From contig CALIMV010000061.1 of assembly GCA_938045275.1 (NCBI GenBank), forward strand, positions 1-41,376: a DNA stretch of 41,376 bases, written 5' to 3'. The stretch is from an uncultured Granulosicoccaceae bacterium (GTDB lineage Bacteria > Pseudomonadota > Gammaproteobacteria > Granulosicoccales > Granulosicoccaceae). Under the pieces are notes generated by a model that was not told the DNA's origin, made no database searches, and saw only the letters and a list, made by a program, of their open reading frames with translations. Made by a program: the position numbers and the translations under genes. This document shows positions 18,169-26,417 of the stretch, piece after piece; the stretch's first letter is position 1, and every line of letters begins with the position of its first letter.

Positions 18169-18651
18169 ATGACCAAGAAATCCAATTCCGGTGTTTACCA
18201 ACATTGGCATGTTGTACGCTGTGTCGAACTGGGTGCGCCTGCGGCTTCTGTTTGGGATGTCATTGGAGGTTTCTACACCATCCATGAATGGCATCCAGAT
18301 ATTACAAAAACCGAAATCCGGGATAATCAGACACAAACAAATCAACTTCGTAGAGTTCTCACATTTCCAGGCCAACCCACCACTACAGAAGAACTTGTGT
18401 CGCTTGATAACAGTGATTTTCATTATAAATACAAGTGGCATGAAGGTCCGTGGGGCGAGGAGGTGAAAAACTACAAAGCCTCTATTCGATTGCTTTCCGG
18501 GGACTTGGACAAGACTTGTATATTTCAGTGGCAAAGTACGTTCGACTATCCAAGTGATGCCATCAGCGATTTTTACTGGCATGGTTTCGAAGCCTTACAA
18601 AAACGCTTTCCAATCGAAACGATTAGCCGAAGCCATCCAGCGATAAGTTGA
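18169..18651 (+). CDS. SRPBCC-family protein (polyketide cyclase/START-like)
   Basis: 160 aa. Seen: the N-terminal strand VVRCVELGAPAASVWDVIGGFYTIHEWHPDI, typical of small-molecule-binding helix-grip SRPBCC proteins, and the C-terminal long helix DFYWHGFEALQKRF. No signal peptide. Family members bind hydrophobic ligands in a cavity; some act as cyclases or aromatases in natural product pathways. It lies 58 bases after the VioB-like gene, which makes a role in shaping or binding the cluster's product plausible, but this is inference. Confidence 0.85.
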   Translation: MTKKSNSGVYQHWHVVRCVELGAPAASVWDVIGGFYTIHEWHPDITKTEIRDNQTQTNQLRRVLTFPGQPTTTEELVSLDNSDFHYKYKWHEGPWGEEVKNYKASIRLLSGDLDKTCIFQWQSTFDYPSDAISDFYWHGFEALQKRFPIETISRSHPAIS

Positions 18652-18682
18652 TACGACACTAAATAACTGAGAACCTACAATT

Positions 18683-19111
18683 ATGGGAAGTTTTTACGAA
18701 ATCAATGACACGTTGCTTATAAATGAATCACAGGGATTTCCATCTGATATTCTCAACATCGAATGCCATCAGAAAAACCCGGTTACGCTAAAAGATGTGG
18801 AAGATAAGGTATTCCACTTTAAAGACAAACCTACCGCTAGAGCCTTTCAACTCGACCCTATCAGAGTCTTTTTTTTTGAACGTACAAAAAATGACAAATG
18901 GCTGGCCTGGGGAAAAGTTTTCATACAGTCGCTGACTATCGAGCACAAACCACGCGAAAACTCGCACGGTGAAAGTGCGATATCCTTTATACCCGGCGAC
19001 TGGGTAACATCAGGTACTTATAAAATCGTTGAAATTTATGATCCTGAATATCAAAAAATCTACACTTCACATGAGGCGCCCAAGGCTTGGAACTATTTTG
19101 CGGACAATTAA
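18683..19111 (+). CDS. Orphan 142-aa protein of the 14.9-19.6 kb operon
   Basis: I do not recognise this protein. It is soluble, without signal peptide or membrane segment, and appears rich in beta strands (VFHFKDKPTARAFQL, WLAWGKVFIQSLTIEHK, GDWVTSGTYKIVEIYD). It resembles a small beta-sandwich or barrel. It sits 31 bases after the SRPBCC gene and before the ABM gene, on the same strand, and the reading frame has coherent composition throughout. A role as binding protein or accessory to the cluster is the most that can be said. Confidence 0.72.
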   Translation: MGSFYEINDTLLINESQGFPSDILNIECHQKNPVTLKDVEDKVFHFKDKPTARAFQLDPIRVFFFERTKNDKWLAWGKVFIQSLTIEHKPRENSHGESAISFIPGDWVTSGTYKIVEIYDPEYQKIYTSHEAPKAWNYFADN

Positions 19112-19189
19112 GTACCTGGTCAATATTCGCAATGCAATTCGAAAGCCTTAACTGTCAGGATCATTATCGATTGTCACTGGATTCAAACC

Positions 19190-19597
19190 ATGATCACGTT
19201 AATTTCAAAATGGAAGCTGCGAAACGGCATGCAACCTCAACTCGCTCAGGCCTTAAATGAAGCCGTAACTAACGTGCTGGCGCAAGAACCCGGCACACTC
19301 GTTTACTCTGTACATCTTAGTGCAACGCCTCCGCAATCAGTTGAACGAAAACAGCCGCATCCACCACCTGCTGAAATTGCTCTCGAACAACAATCTGAAT
19401 TGGTTTTTTTCGAAGTCTATGCAGACGCCGATGCCTTCGCAACACATATCAATGGACCTATTTTCACTAGGTTCCGCGATGAAAACATCCAGTATTTTTA
19501 TGAAAATCCAACCAGACCAGGTAGGCCAAACACCGACACAGTCTTTCTCGACCGTCAGGCTGCTTTTTTTCGCTGTAGTACGCACAAGGGAGATTAA
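19190..19597 (+). CDS. Antibiotic-biosynthesis-monooxygenase (ABM) domain protein
   Basis: 135 aa. Seen: MITLISKWKLRNGMQPQLAQALNEAV, then QEPGTLVYSVHL, then SELVFFEVYADADAFATHINGPIF, the three parts of the ABM dimeric alpha-beta barrel. Between them is an insertion of about 20 residues rich in Pro/Gln/Glu that common ABM proteins lack. Family knowledge: cofactor-free quinol monooxygenases (YgiN, ActVA-Orf6) or heme-degrading enzymes. In this operon an oxygenation step on an aromatic intermediate is possible. Last gene of the operon by spacing (78 bases from the previous one). Confidence 0.85.
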   Translation: MITLISKWKLRNGMQPQLAQALNEAVTNVLAQEPGTLVYSVHLSATPPQSVERKQPHPPPAEIALEQQSELVFFEVYADADAFATHINGPIFTRFRDENIQYFYENPTRPGRPNTDTVFLDRQAAFFRCSTHKGD

Positions 19598-19959
19598 TAG
19601 TTCTCGGCGATGAGCCCTAGACTTTGTCAGGAATTTGTCTGACTTCAAATCCTGGCTAAATAAAATGATTAAGTTGAGAGGTGATAATCAAGACAGTTGT
19701 TCGTTCAAGCCTAATCGTCGTTTCGTAGCGACGGAACATAACATGGAACGTTCAGGAACAAACGCCTCTGTGAGCGTAAATGGAGTAACAAATATGCGTA
19801 TTACCCATTACACCATAAACGGGAGATAGAGTCTGTGATGCTAACGCTATTACAACGCTTAATCATTGAGCTTGGAACCAACTTCACCTTAAAGCTAAGT
19901 CAGACAAGGGATCCAGCGGTTTTTGTCCGTTTACGAGGGGTAAACTCTAGGACACCTTT
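19598..19959. other. Convergent intergenic region
   Basis: Lies between the ABM gene and kdgF. A 64-codon frame at 19635-19829 has no domain and a low-quality start, so it is not called. A 6-bp hairpin GTTTAC/GTAAAC is present at 19929-19945, close to the kdgF stop, and could be a weak terminator. Nothing else was recognised. Confidence 0.4.
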
Positions 19960-20271
19960 TTAGAGAAAATCGTCGCGACGAGGCGTAAAACTATCAATGA
20001 GCTTGCCTGGCTCAATACAAACACACCCATGAACGGCGTTGGTTGGAATAACGAAACTATCCCCTGGACCAACTTCTCGTTCTTTACCATCAATGGTAAA
20101 TAAAAAACGCCCGGACTCAACGAAAGTTGATTGAATGTGTGGATGATTATGCAGTTTACCGGCCGCACCTTTGTTGGCGAACCTGAATGCAACAACCATA
20201 AGTTCGGGATGATCAGCGAGTACTTGGCGGGTAACACCGGGCTCTGCCTTGATTTCGGGGAAATTTGTCAT
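19960..20271 (-). CDS. kdgF: KdgF-like cupin (unsaturated-uronate ring opening)
   Basis: 103 aa, a single cupin. Metal ligands H41, H43, Q47 and H81 are visible in LHNHPHIQ and NAVHGC, the three His and Gln pattern of KdgF. The strand GRFLFTIDG, PGDSFVIP, and the C-terminal FTPRRDDFL are all typical of KdgF. Family knowledge: KdgF converts the unsaturated monouronates released by pectin and alginate lyases to the linear keto-sugar, speeding a slow spontaneous step. It would therefore act between the PL15 lyase and the SDR of the alginate operon, though it lies ~6 kb away. A small dyad at 20294-20309 precedes it. Confidence 0.88.
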   Translation of the reverse strand: MTNFPEIKAEPGVTRQVLADHPELMVVAFRFANKGAAGKLHNHPHIQSTFVESGRFLFTIDGKEREVGPGDSFVIPTNAVHGCVCIEPGKLIDSFTPRRDDFL

Positions 20272-20293
20272 TTCGATTCACTTGGCTACTGGA

Positions 20294-20309
20294 TGTAGAT
20301 GAGTCTACA
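20294..20309. promoter_or_regulatory. Dyad upstream of kdgF
   Basis: TGTAGA (20294-20299) and TCTACA (20304-20309) flank TGAG, 23 bases before the kdgF start in the region divergent to the flavin reductase gene. It may be an operator; its sequence does not match the dyad by gntR. Confidence 0.35.
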
Positions 20310-20431
20310 ATACTAACTCGAATTGTACATCTGAAATCAGATTGATAATGCAGGAGCAACAATAAATTGCGTCACTATTATCGCTCGTTTACTATGTACT
20401 TAACTAAATTACAATACAACTGGCGCTACTA

Positions 20432-21082
20432 ATGCACTACGACCCTCGGTGCGATGAACGACCCGTGCAGTTTGATCCTTTCAAGAGTTGCACGGTCCCG
20501 AGACCAATCGGTTGGCTCTCGACTGTCTCTACAGAAGGTATCGACAACCTGGCACCGTACAGCCAGTGGCAAAATCTAACTTTCGACCCGCCGATGGTTA
20601 TGTTTGCAGCTAACCGTTACCCAGATGGAACACGCAAAGATACCGTTGTAAATGCTGAAAGTACCGGTTGGTTCGTTTGGAATATGGCGACTTGGGAATT
20701 ACGTGAAGCAGTTAATCGGTCGGCACAGGCATTTACATCAGATATCGATGAATTCGTCGAAGCTGGAATCACCAAGGCAGACTGTATTGATGCACCAGGT
20801 AAAAGAGTCGCTGAATCACCGTGTCATTTTGAATGCCGTTACTTATCTACTCAGCATTTGGCAGGAAACAGTCCGGTCGGTGGTGTGGATGTCGTGTTTG
20901 CTGAAGTAGCAAGAATTCATGTTAAAGATAACGTTATCACCAAGGATGGCAAAATAGACATTCCACGCATCAAGCCCATAGCACGCATGGGGTATTACGA
21001 CTACTGTGTGGTCGAAGATGTATTTGAAATGAGAATTCCTGGTGGGGGTGCCGCTGCGGATGGCTTAGAAGGTCGTAAATAA
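20432..21082 (+). CDS. Flavin reductase-like (FMN-binding split barrel) protein
   Basis: 216 aa. Seen: PRPIGWLSTVSTEGIDNLAPYSQWQNLTFDPPMVMF, the FMN-contacting stretch of the DIM6/NTAB flavin reductase family, then KDTVVNAESTGWFVWNMAT. Length is usual. Family members give reduced flavin to two-component monooxygenases or act on other FMN-linked reactions. No two-component partner is certain nearby; the ABM protein is usually cofactor-free and the FAD monooxygenase has its own NAD(P)H-reducible flavin. Divergent from kdgF. Confidence 0.87.
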   Translation: MHYDPRCDERPVQFDPFKSCTVPRPIGWLSTVSTEGIDNLAPYSQWQNLTFDPPMVMFAANRYPDGTRKDTVVNAESTGWFVWNMATWELREAVNRSAQAFTSDIDEFVEAGITKADCIDAPGKRVAESPCHFECRYLSTQHLAGNSPVGGVDVVFAEVARIHVKDNVITKDGKIDIPRIKPIARMGYYDYCVVEDVFEMRIPGGGAAADGLEGRK

Positions 21083-21363
21083 CCAGAAAAATCTCAGTCG
21101 CCTGCAACGTAAAAGCGAACACTAACACCTGGTTGCTGAATCAATCGTTTGATGTTTACAAGGCATGATCACGCCCTGCACTCCTACGAATCCCGTACTA
21201 AAGGTGTTCGAATTATAAAGAGTAATTGCCTCCATTTTCGTCTACAAAAAATCCCCTGCCGTGGATTTCTGGCAAATACGAGAAGAGTACTGGACCAGAT
21301 TGTCCAGGATTAAGTACACTACCCCTTCTTTTATAACAACCACTTATTCGTGGGCCTGTCTTT

Positions 21364-22485
21364 ATGTATATAGAGCCATTTGGTGTCGAACTTTGGATGA
21401 ACGAGTTTGAACTGAAGTGTAAATATAATTTAGCTGAAACTTGTTGTGACAGCATCACTATAGCTGAGTTACTGTCATTGTCAGGTGAGAGCCAAGACGC
21501 TATTAATGATCTGTTGTCATTAAAAATGACCTATGGTGCCATTGAAGGCAGCGATAAATTAAGAAGTGCCATAGCCGCATTATATTCAAACCAGTCGCTG
21601 ACTAATACATTAGTCACTCACGGCACAATAGGCGCCAACTCACTTGTTTATCAATCGATGCTATCTAAAGATGACAAAGTCATATCGATTGTACCGTCAT
21701 ACCAGCAACACTATTCAATACCAGCTAGCCTTGGGTCGCATGTACATATGCTACACCTGACAGCTGAGAATCGTTTTCTTCCGGACTTAGATCAACTCGC
21801 GCAGCTAACCACCCCGGACACCAAACTTATCGCTCTTACCAACCCTAACAATCCAACTGGCAGTTTGATTCAATTGGAAATGCTACAGGAAATAGTGGCT
21901 ATAGCCCGAAAAGCCGATGCATGGATTTTATGTGACGAGGTGTACCGAGGTTTAGATCAAACAGACCCTGGAACAACGGCATCAATCGCTGACCTATACG
22001 AGAAAGGCATTAGCACTGCAGGTCTGTCAAAATCGTTTTCGCTTGCAGGTTTAAGGCTCGGATGGCTAACCGCTCCATTGGAAGTGATAGAGGCAGTAAT
22101 GATACATCGTGACTACAACACGATTTCTGTGGGTATGATAAACGATCATCTCGCAGCAATGGCCCTTGAGAATCGGCACGCCATTCTAATGAGAAACCGT
22201 GAGCTGACTCGTAGAAATCTTACAATATTAAGCGACTGGGTAAACAATGAACCTTTGATCAGCTGGGTAAAACCTCACTCAAGCACAGTAACATTGTTAA
22301 AGTACGATCTGGATTTACCTTCACGGGAATTCTGCGTAAATCTTCTAAAGAAAACGGGTGTCATGCTGACACCCGGGTCAACAATGGAAATGGAGGGTTA
22401 TGTCCGTATTGGATTTGCCAACAGTACAGATACTCTTAAACAAGGGCTACCGCTAATTTCTGATTATCTAAGAACATTAACGTGA
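21364..22485 (+). CDS. PLP-dependent aminotransferase, class I/II (fold type I)
   Basis: 373 aa. Seen: the PLP lysine K223 in GLSKSFSLAGLRLGW, D191 in CDEVYRG, N163 in TNPNNPTG, R231 for the cofactor phosphate, and the C-terminal YVRIGFAN Arg that usually binds the substrate carboxylate. The N-terminus (MYIEPFGVELWMNEFELKCKY) and MTYGAIEGSDKLR are close to family members linked to capreomycidine-type cyclases and other specialised amino-acid enzymes, but the substrate is unknown. It stands alone on the plus strand; the triple RidA gene ends just 45 bases downstream on the other strand. RidA proteins often remove the enamines that PLP enzymes make, so the pairing is suggestive. Confidence 0.9.
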   Translation: MYIEPFGVELWMNEFELKCKYNLAETCCDSITIAELLSLSGESQDAINDLLSLKMTYGAIEGSDKLRSAIAALYSNQSLTNTLVTHGTIGANSLVYQSMLSKDDKVISIVPSYQQHYSIPASLGSHVHMLHLTAENRFLPDLDQLAQLTTPDTKLIALTNPNNPTGSLIQLEMLQEIVAIARKADAWILCDEVYRGLDQTDPGTTASIADLYEKGISTAGLSKSFSLAGLRLGWLTAPLEVIEAVMIHRDYNTISVGMINDHLAAMALENRHAILMRNRELTRRNLTILSDWVNNEPLISWVKPHSSTVTLLKYDLDLPSREFCVNLLKKTGVMLTPGSTMEMEGYVRIGFANSTDTLKQGLPLISDYLRTLT

Positions 22486-22530
22486 CTCATTAATCATAAT
22501 ATTTGAGTATTATCAGTCAACGAAATAATG

Positions 22531-23763
22531 CTACGATTGAGTTGTAACAGCAATAACTTCGATCTCTATTAGCATCTTCTTGTACACCAAATGCGGTACC
22601 GGTATGCCAGAGGTGGCTGGGCCAGGTGCATTAAACGCATCTGACCTTAAGATAAGATTTTTATGAAGCGCATCTGCAGATGCGTTACCTTGATAGAACG
22701 TTGTTACCTTTACAACATCATCCATTGTGGCACCTAAATCAATTAGTATCGTTTTGATATTCGCCAGTGCAATTTTGGTCTGCGCAATTATATTGTCGGG
22801 GTGTAAAACTTCGGCGTTAATATCCAACGCGACCTGCCCACCAAGATGAATAAAGCGACCAAACCGATTGCCGTGTTTGTAAGGCAGTTTCGATGTCCAG
22901 TTCCAATGTCCATCTGGCCAGGAGTAATGAATTTCATTTGCTTTATCCGCTATATCAACACTTAAGCACGCCGCAGTAACGGCAATTTTCGTCATTAATT
23001 CAGCTGTGGCAAAACTGCTTACTGCTATACCGGTTGCTGCAGGACCTGGCTCGGAGAAGTAGGAGGCGCGAATAGCGGCAGGCTCAGTCCAGTTCGATGC
23101 GGTACCGTCGCCCTGATAAAACACATTGATCTTTAAAACGCTGTTTAGTGTGACACCAGCCAACCCTAACGTATGCTCAAGATTACCCATCATGATTCGA
23201 GTTTGTTCGATAAGGTCGCCACCGGCTGGAAGCGTTCCATCTGATTGTATTGCCGACACATCGCCGGTGAATACTAAATCGTTGCAGCGAACAGCATGTG
23301 AAAATTGATCAGGCAATGCTGCCAAAACATCACTGCGAATGAATTGCGGGTTTGTACTTGAACGTAGCATTGGATCTACAGCGATCGCTTCCAGCTCAAT
23401 TCTCATGCCGGGATAACACAACTCTGGCACACAAATAGTTGATACTACCGGCCGTGTATCACCGCTTAATTGCGATGCAATAATATTAAGTATGAGCGTT
23501 TCATCTGAGTGATCGCCAACAAAGTAAATGACCAATTTCACCAAATCATGAAGTGATGCATCCAGATCAATTAGAATTGCATCAACATGCCTCAACACAT
23601 TGTGTGTTTGCTTAACCAGATCGTTGGGATTTACTACCCTACCTTGGCTGTTCAGGTCGGCTTGACCACCGGTAAATATCAAGCCTCCTCGCCGCACTCC
23701 GTGAAAGTGGGACAACTTGATTGGCCAGTGCCAATGATCATCGGGCCAACTGTGTGTTTTCAT
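22531..23763 (-). CDS. Triple-domain RidA-family fusion protein
   Basis: 410 aa made of three consecutive RidA/YjgF domains, at about residues 1-130, 135-270 and 276-407. Domains 1 and 3 share the opening SWPDxHWxW, LGGQ/TGGQ strands and the closing (R/L)IE(L/I)E(A/V)IAV; domain 2 is more diverged. RidA acts as a trimer, so this chain may form the whole trimer in one molecule. None of the three keeps the Arg used for deaminase action (PVVST, PAATG and PATSG at the site), so a canonical deaminase function is doubtful. It lies 29 bases downstream of the OYE-type gene on the same strand and is probably co-transcribed with it. Binding or processing of an imine/enamine is inferred from the family only. 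Confidence 0.88.
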   Translation of the reverse strand: MKTHSWPDDHWHWPIKLSHFHGVRRGGLIFTGGQADLNSQGRVVNPNDLVKQTHNVLRHVDAILIDLDASLHDLVKLVIYFVGDHSDETLILNIIASQLSGDTRPVVSTICVPELCYPGMRIELEAIAVDPMLRSSTNPQFIRSDVLAALPDQFSHAVRCNDLVFTGDVSAIQSDGTLPAGGDLIEQTRIMMGNLEHTLGLAGVTLNSVLKINVFYQGDGTASNWTEPAAIRASYFSEPGPAATGIAVSSFATAELMTKIAVTAACLSVDIADKANEIHYSWPDGHWNWTSKLPYKHGNRFGRFIHLGGQVALDINAEVLHPDNIIAQTKIALANIKTILIDLGATMDDVVKVTTFYQGNASADALHKNLILRSDAFNAPGPATSGIPVPHLVYKKMLIEIEVIAVTTQS

Positions 23764-23792
23764 CTTTTGATACTTGATGAATAAATTTTCGT

Positions 23793-25838
23793 TTACAGGT
23801 CTTTTGCAAGTCGTAATGCATCGTAAATAGCCGCATGTGTGTTTCGTGCACTAACTGCATCGCCTATGCGAAACAACTGAAACTGACCTGCAGGATTACG
23901 AAAACTGACCTGCGTTTCACCGTTGATTAGCGCATTGTGATCAACAGCCCCGCCATTTGAGCTTAGCGGTTTTAATACAAAATAGAGATCGTCAAGCGGC
24001 ATCGTGCCATAGTTCACAACGACCTGATCATACTCAGCTGTGTAAGTATGATCGCTGTAGTCTGTGCCGATGGTTGCCAATAGTTTATTGCCGCTACGCT
24101 CAACACCTAACAGGCGGCGCGTAACTGTAAACGTAACGTCTTTGTCTTGCAGAGAGCGCATGTAGGGTACCAGGTTCATCGCCATTATATCTGGCGCGAA
24201 TACGCGATCAGGTGTCATGATTTCAACTTTTGAACCGGCAGCAGCAGCGATCTCTGCCGCTTGTAGCGCCGGGTGATCACCACTTTCATCATAAATGAGC
24301 AATTCGTCTGCAGGTTTAACATCGCCTGTAATTATGTCCCAGCTGGATTCCACCATCATGGTGTGCTGCCCACTTTCAAACAGTTCCAGATTCGGTAAAC
24401 CTCCCGTAGCAACGATGACCACGTCGGGTGAAAGAGCGATGACATCATCCTTTTCAGCGTAGTGATTGAATTTGAAGGTAACGCCTTTAGCCGTACACTG
24501 TTCCTCACGCCATTCGATAATTGATATCATTTCGCGGCGGCGAGGCGTCATTGAGGTTATTTTTATCTGACCACCAGCCTGAGCTTGTGCTTCGAACACG
24601 GTCACCTGGTGACCTCGTTCCGCACACACCCGAGCAGCTTCAAGACCAGCAGGACCAGCGCCAACAATGACAACATTTCTTTTTGTTCTGGCCAATGGTA
24701 TGTCGTGAGGCATGGTCAGTTCACGTCCAGTTGCAGCATTATGCATGCACAAGGCTTCGCCACCCTGGTATATGCGATCAAGGCAATATGTCGCTCCAAC
24801 GCATGGGCGTATATCATGCTCACGCTTTTGCATGATTTTACGAACAATATGAGGGTCAGCTATGTGAGCTCGAGTCATTCCAACCATATCAAGCAAACCA
24901 TTTTTTATAGCATGACGCGCTGTCGCGACATCTGGAATTTTAGACGCGTGAAAGGTTGGCATGCCAGTGGCTTTTCTAACCTCACCAGCAAAATCCAAAT
25001 GGGGTGCGTTTGCCATGCCTTGTACTGGTATAAGGTCAGTCATCGCAGGGTCTGTGTGAATACGGCCACGTATTACATTCAGAAAGTCCAACTGACCACA
25101 AGCACTTAGTTTTTTTGCAATCTCAATGCCTTCGGCAGCAGTGATTCCGCCTTTTTGCGCTTCGTCTGCAGTAAACCTGAACCCAACAATGAATTCCGGA
25201 CCCACACGCTTGCGAATAGCGTCGAGCACATCCATTGGAAAGCGCATACGGTTTTCCAAAGTATCAGAACCATAGGGCCCAATCAGATCATTGGTGAGCG
25301 GTGACCAGAATTGATCTAACAGATGACCATAAACCTGTAACTCTATTCCATCCATGCCGCCTGCCTGCATACGCTGCGCAGCATCAGCAAAGTCGTTAAT
25401 TATTCGATCAATGTCCCAATCCTCTATTAACTTAGGAAAAGACCTGTGCGCAGGCTCTCGATGTTTGGATGACGAAACAGACGGCAACCATTCACCCTTG
25501 TTCCAGTTCGTTCTACGACCCAAATGAGTCAGTTGAATCATTACTGCGCAACCATGCTCATGACAGCTGTCTGTTAAATCTTGAATCCATGGAACGACAT
25601 CGTCGGAATAAACCAGCACGTTGTTAAACACTGGCGGGCTGTCTTTGGAGACAGCAGCAGAGCCCGCAGTCATTGCCAGTGCCACACCGGCTTTTGCTCT
25701 TTCCTCATGATAGGCGCGGTACCGTTCTTTAGGCATACCCTCCTCTGAATACGCCGGTTCGTGTGAGGTGGTCATGATGCGGTTTTTCAACCTTAGGTGT
25801 TTCAGGTCGTATGGTTGTAATAATGGATCTGTTGACAT
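23793..25838 (-). CDS. OYE-type FMN/Fe-S/FAD oxidoreductase (dimethylglycine or N-methylproline demethylase-like)
   Basis: 681 aa. Residues about 1-360 form an Old Yellow Enzyme TIM barrel (YGHLLDQFWSPLTN...ENRMRFP). A cysteine cluster RPCVGATYC-x11-C follows, then a C-terminal NAD/FAD domain beginning VVIVGAGPAGLEAARV. This is the architecture of 2,4-dienoyl-CoA reductase, trimethylamine dehydrogenase and the DgcA/N-methylproline demethylases; YGHLLDQFWSP is closest to the latter as I recall them. The Cys cluster has Ala where trimethylamine dehydrogenase has its second Cys (CIGCNxC), which I believe is usual for the demethylase branch. An N-demethylation or ene-reduction of an unknown metabolite is likely. 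Operon with the triple RidA gene. Confidence 0.87.
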   Translation of the reverse strand: MSTDPLLQPYDLKHLRLKNRIMTTSHEPAYSEEGMPKERYRAYHEERAKAGVALAMTAGSAAVSKDSPPVFNNVLVYSDDVVPWIQDLTDSCHEHGCAVMIQLTHLGRRTNWNKGEWLPSVSSSKHREPAHRSFPKLIEDWDIDRIINDFADAAQRMQAGGMDGIELQVYGHLLDQFWSPLTNDLIGPYGSDTLENRMRFPMDVLDAIRKRVGPEFIVGFRFTADEAQKGGITAAEGIEIAKKLSACGQLDFLNVIRGRIHTDPAMTDLIPVQGMANAPHLDFAGEVRKATGMPTFHASKIPDVATARHAIKNGLLDMVGMTRAHIADPHIVRKIMQKREHDIRPCVGATYCLDRIYQGGEALCMHNAATGRELTMPHDIPLARTKRNVVIVGAGPAGLEAARVCAERGHQVTVFEAQAQAGGQIKITSMTPRRREMISIIEWREEQCTAKGVTFKFNHYAEKDDVIALSPDVVIVATGGLPNLELFESGQHTMMVESSWDIITGDVKPADELLIYDESGDHPALQAAEIAAAAGSKVEIMTPDRVFAPDIMAMNLVPYMRSLQDKDVTFTVTRRLLGVERSGNKLLATIGTDYSDHTYTAEYDQVVVNYGTMPLDDLYFVLKPLSSNGGAVDHNALINGETQVSFRNPAGQFQLFRIGDAVSARNTHAAIYDALRLAKDL

Positions 25839-25983
25839 GATTTTGTTCTATTTAATGCGTGGTATGAATTATTCTTTGTGCCCTAATAAGATTTTTATAA
25901 GTCTCGTTAATCGAAACAAATATTTATATTGGCCAAACAAAATTGTAGAGGCTCAATATGTTCGCTTTTGTCTGTAATTTACT

Positions 25984-26358
25984 TCATGCTGTGTCCGATG
26001 GCAGCTTTACCACTGACCAGCAAAAGGATATCCAGCCACATACCAATAACACACCGCCTACTGGTGTGACAATACCGAGCGAGGTTAACCCAGTTAGTGC
26101 CATAATATATAAGCTTCCACTGAATGCAATGACGCCAGCGCAGAATAAACCCGCAGTACGATTTATACCGCTACCAGCGGGCAACAACCCACACGCTATA
26201 ATCGCTATAGCATGAGTACTTTGGTACCTTACACCAGTTTCTATCCAACCCAGCGGCTTTTCACCCAGCACAGATTGTAGCGAATGTGCACCAAATGCAC
26301 CTACGAGCACGGCGACACCAGCAAGAACACCGCCAGAAATCAAAATCCACTTTGTCAT
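25984..26358 (-). CDS. DUF423 family small membrane protein (YgdD-like)
   Basis: 124 aa with four hydrophobic segments and the family's GAFGAHSL motif near the N-terminus. Function unknown; widespread inner-membrane protein. Lies between the FAD monooxygenase and the OYE-type gene on the same strand, 59 bases after the former; a functional link is not evident. Confidence 0.88.
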   Translation of the reverse strand: MTKWILISGGVLAGVAVLVGAFGAHSLQSVLGEKPLGWIETGVRYQSTHAIAIIACGLLPAGSGINRTAGLFCAGVIAFSGSLYIMALTGLTSLGIVTPVGGVLLVCGWISFCWSVVKLPSDTA

Positions 26359-26417
26359 AATTGCGCACTAGTTTTATTACTTGTTGTACTGCTTGCAGAA
26401 CCAGCTTGCTTTTTCTA

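Noticed and set aside
19635-19829. 64-codon frame after the ABM gene
   Set aside because: No domain, no convincing ribosome site, low-complexity composition.
24585-25109. 174-codon plus-strand frame opposite the OYE-type gene
   Set aside because: It lies wholly inside a gene with strong motifs on the other strand; its product has no domain.
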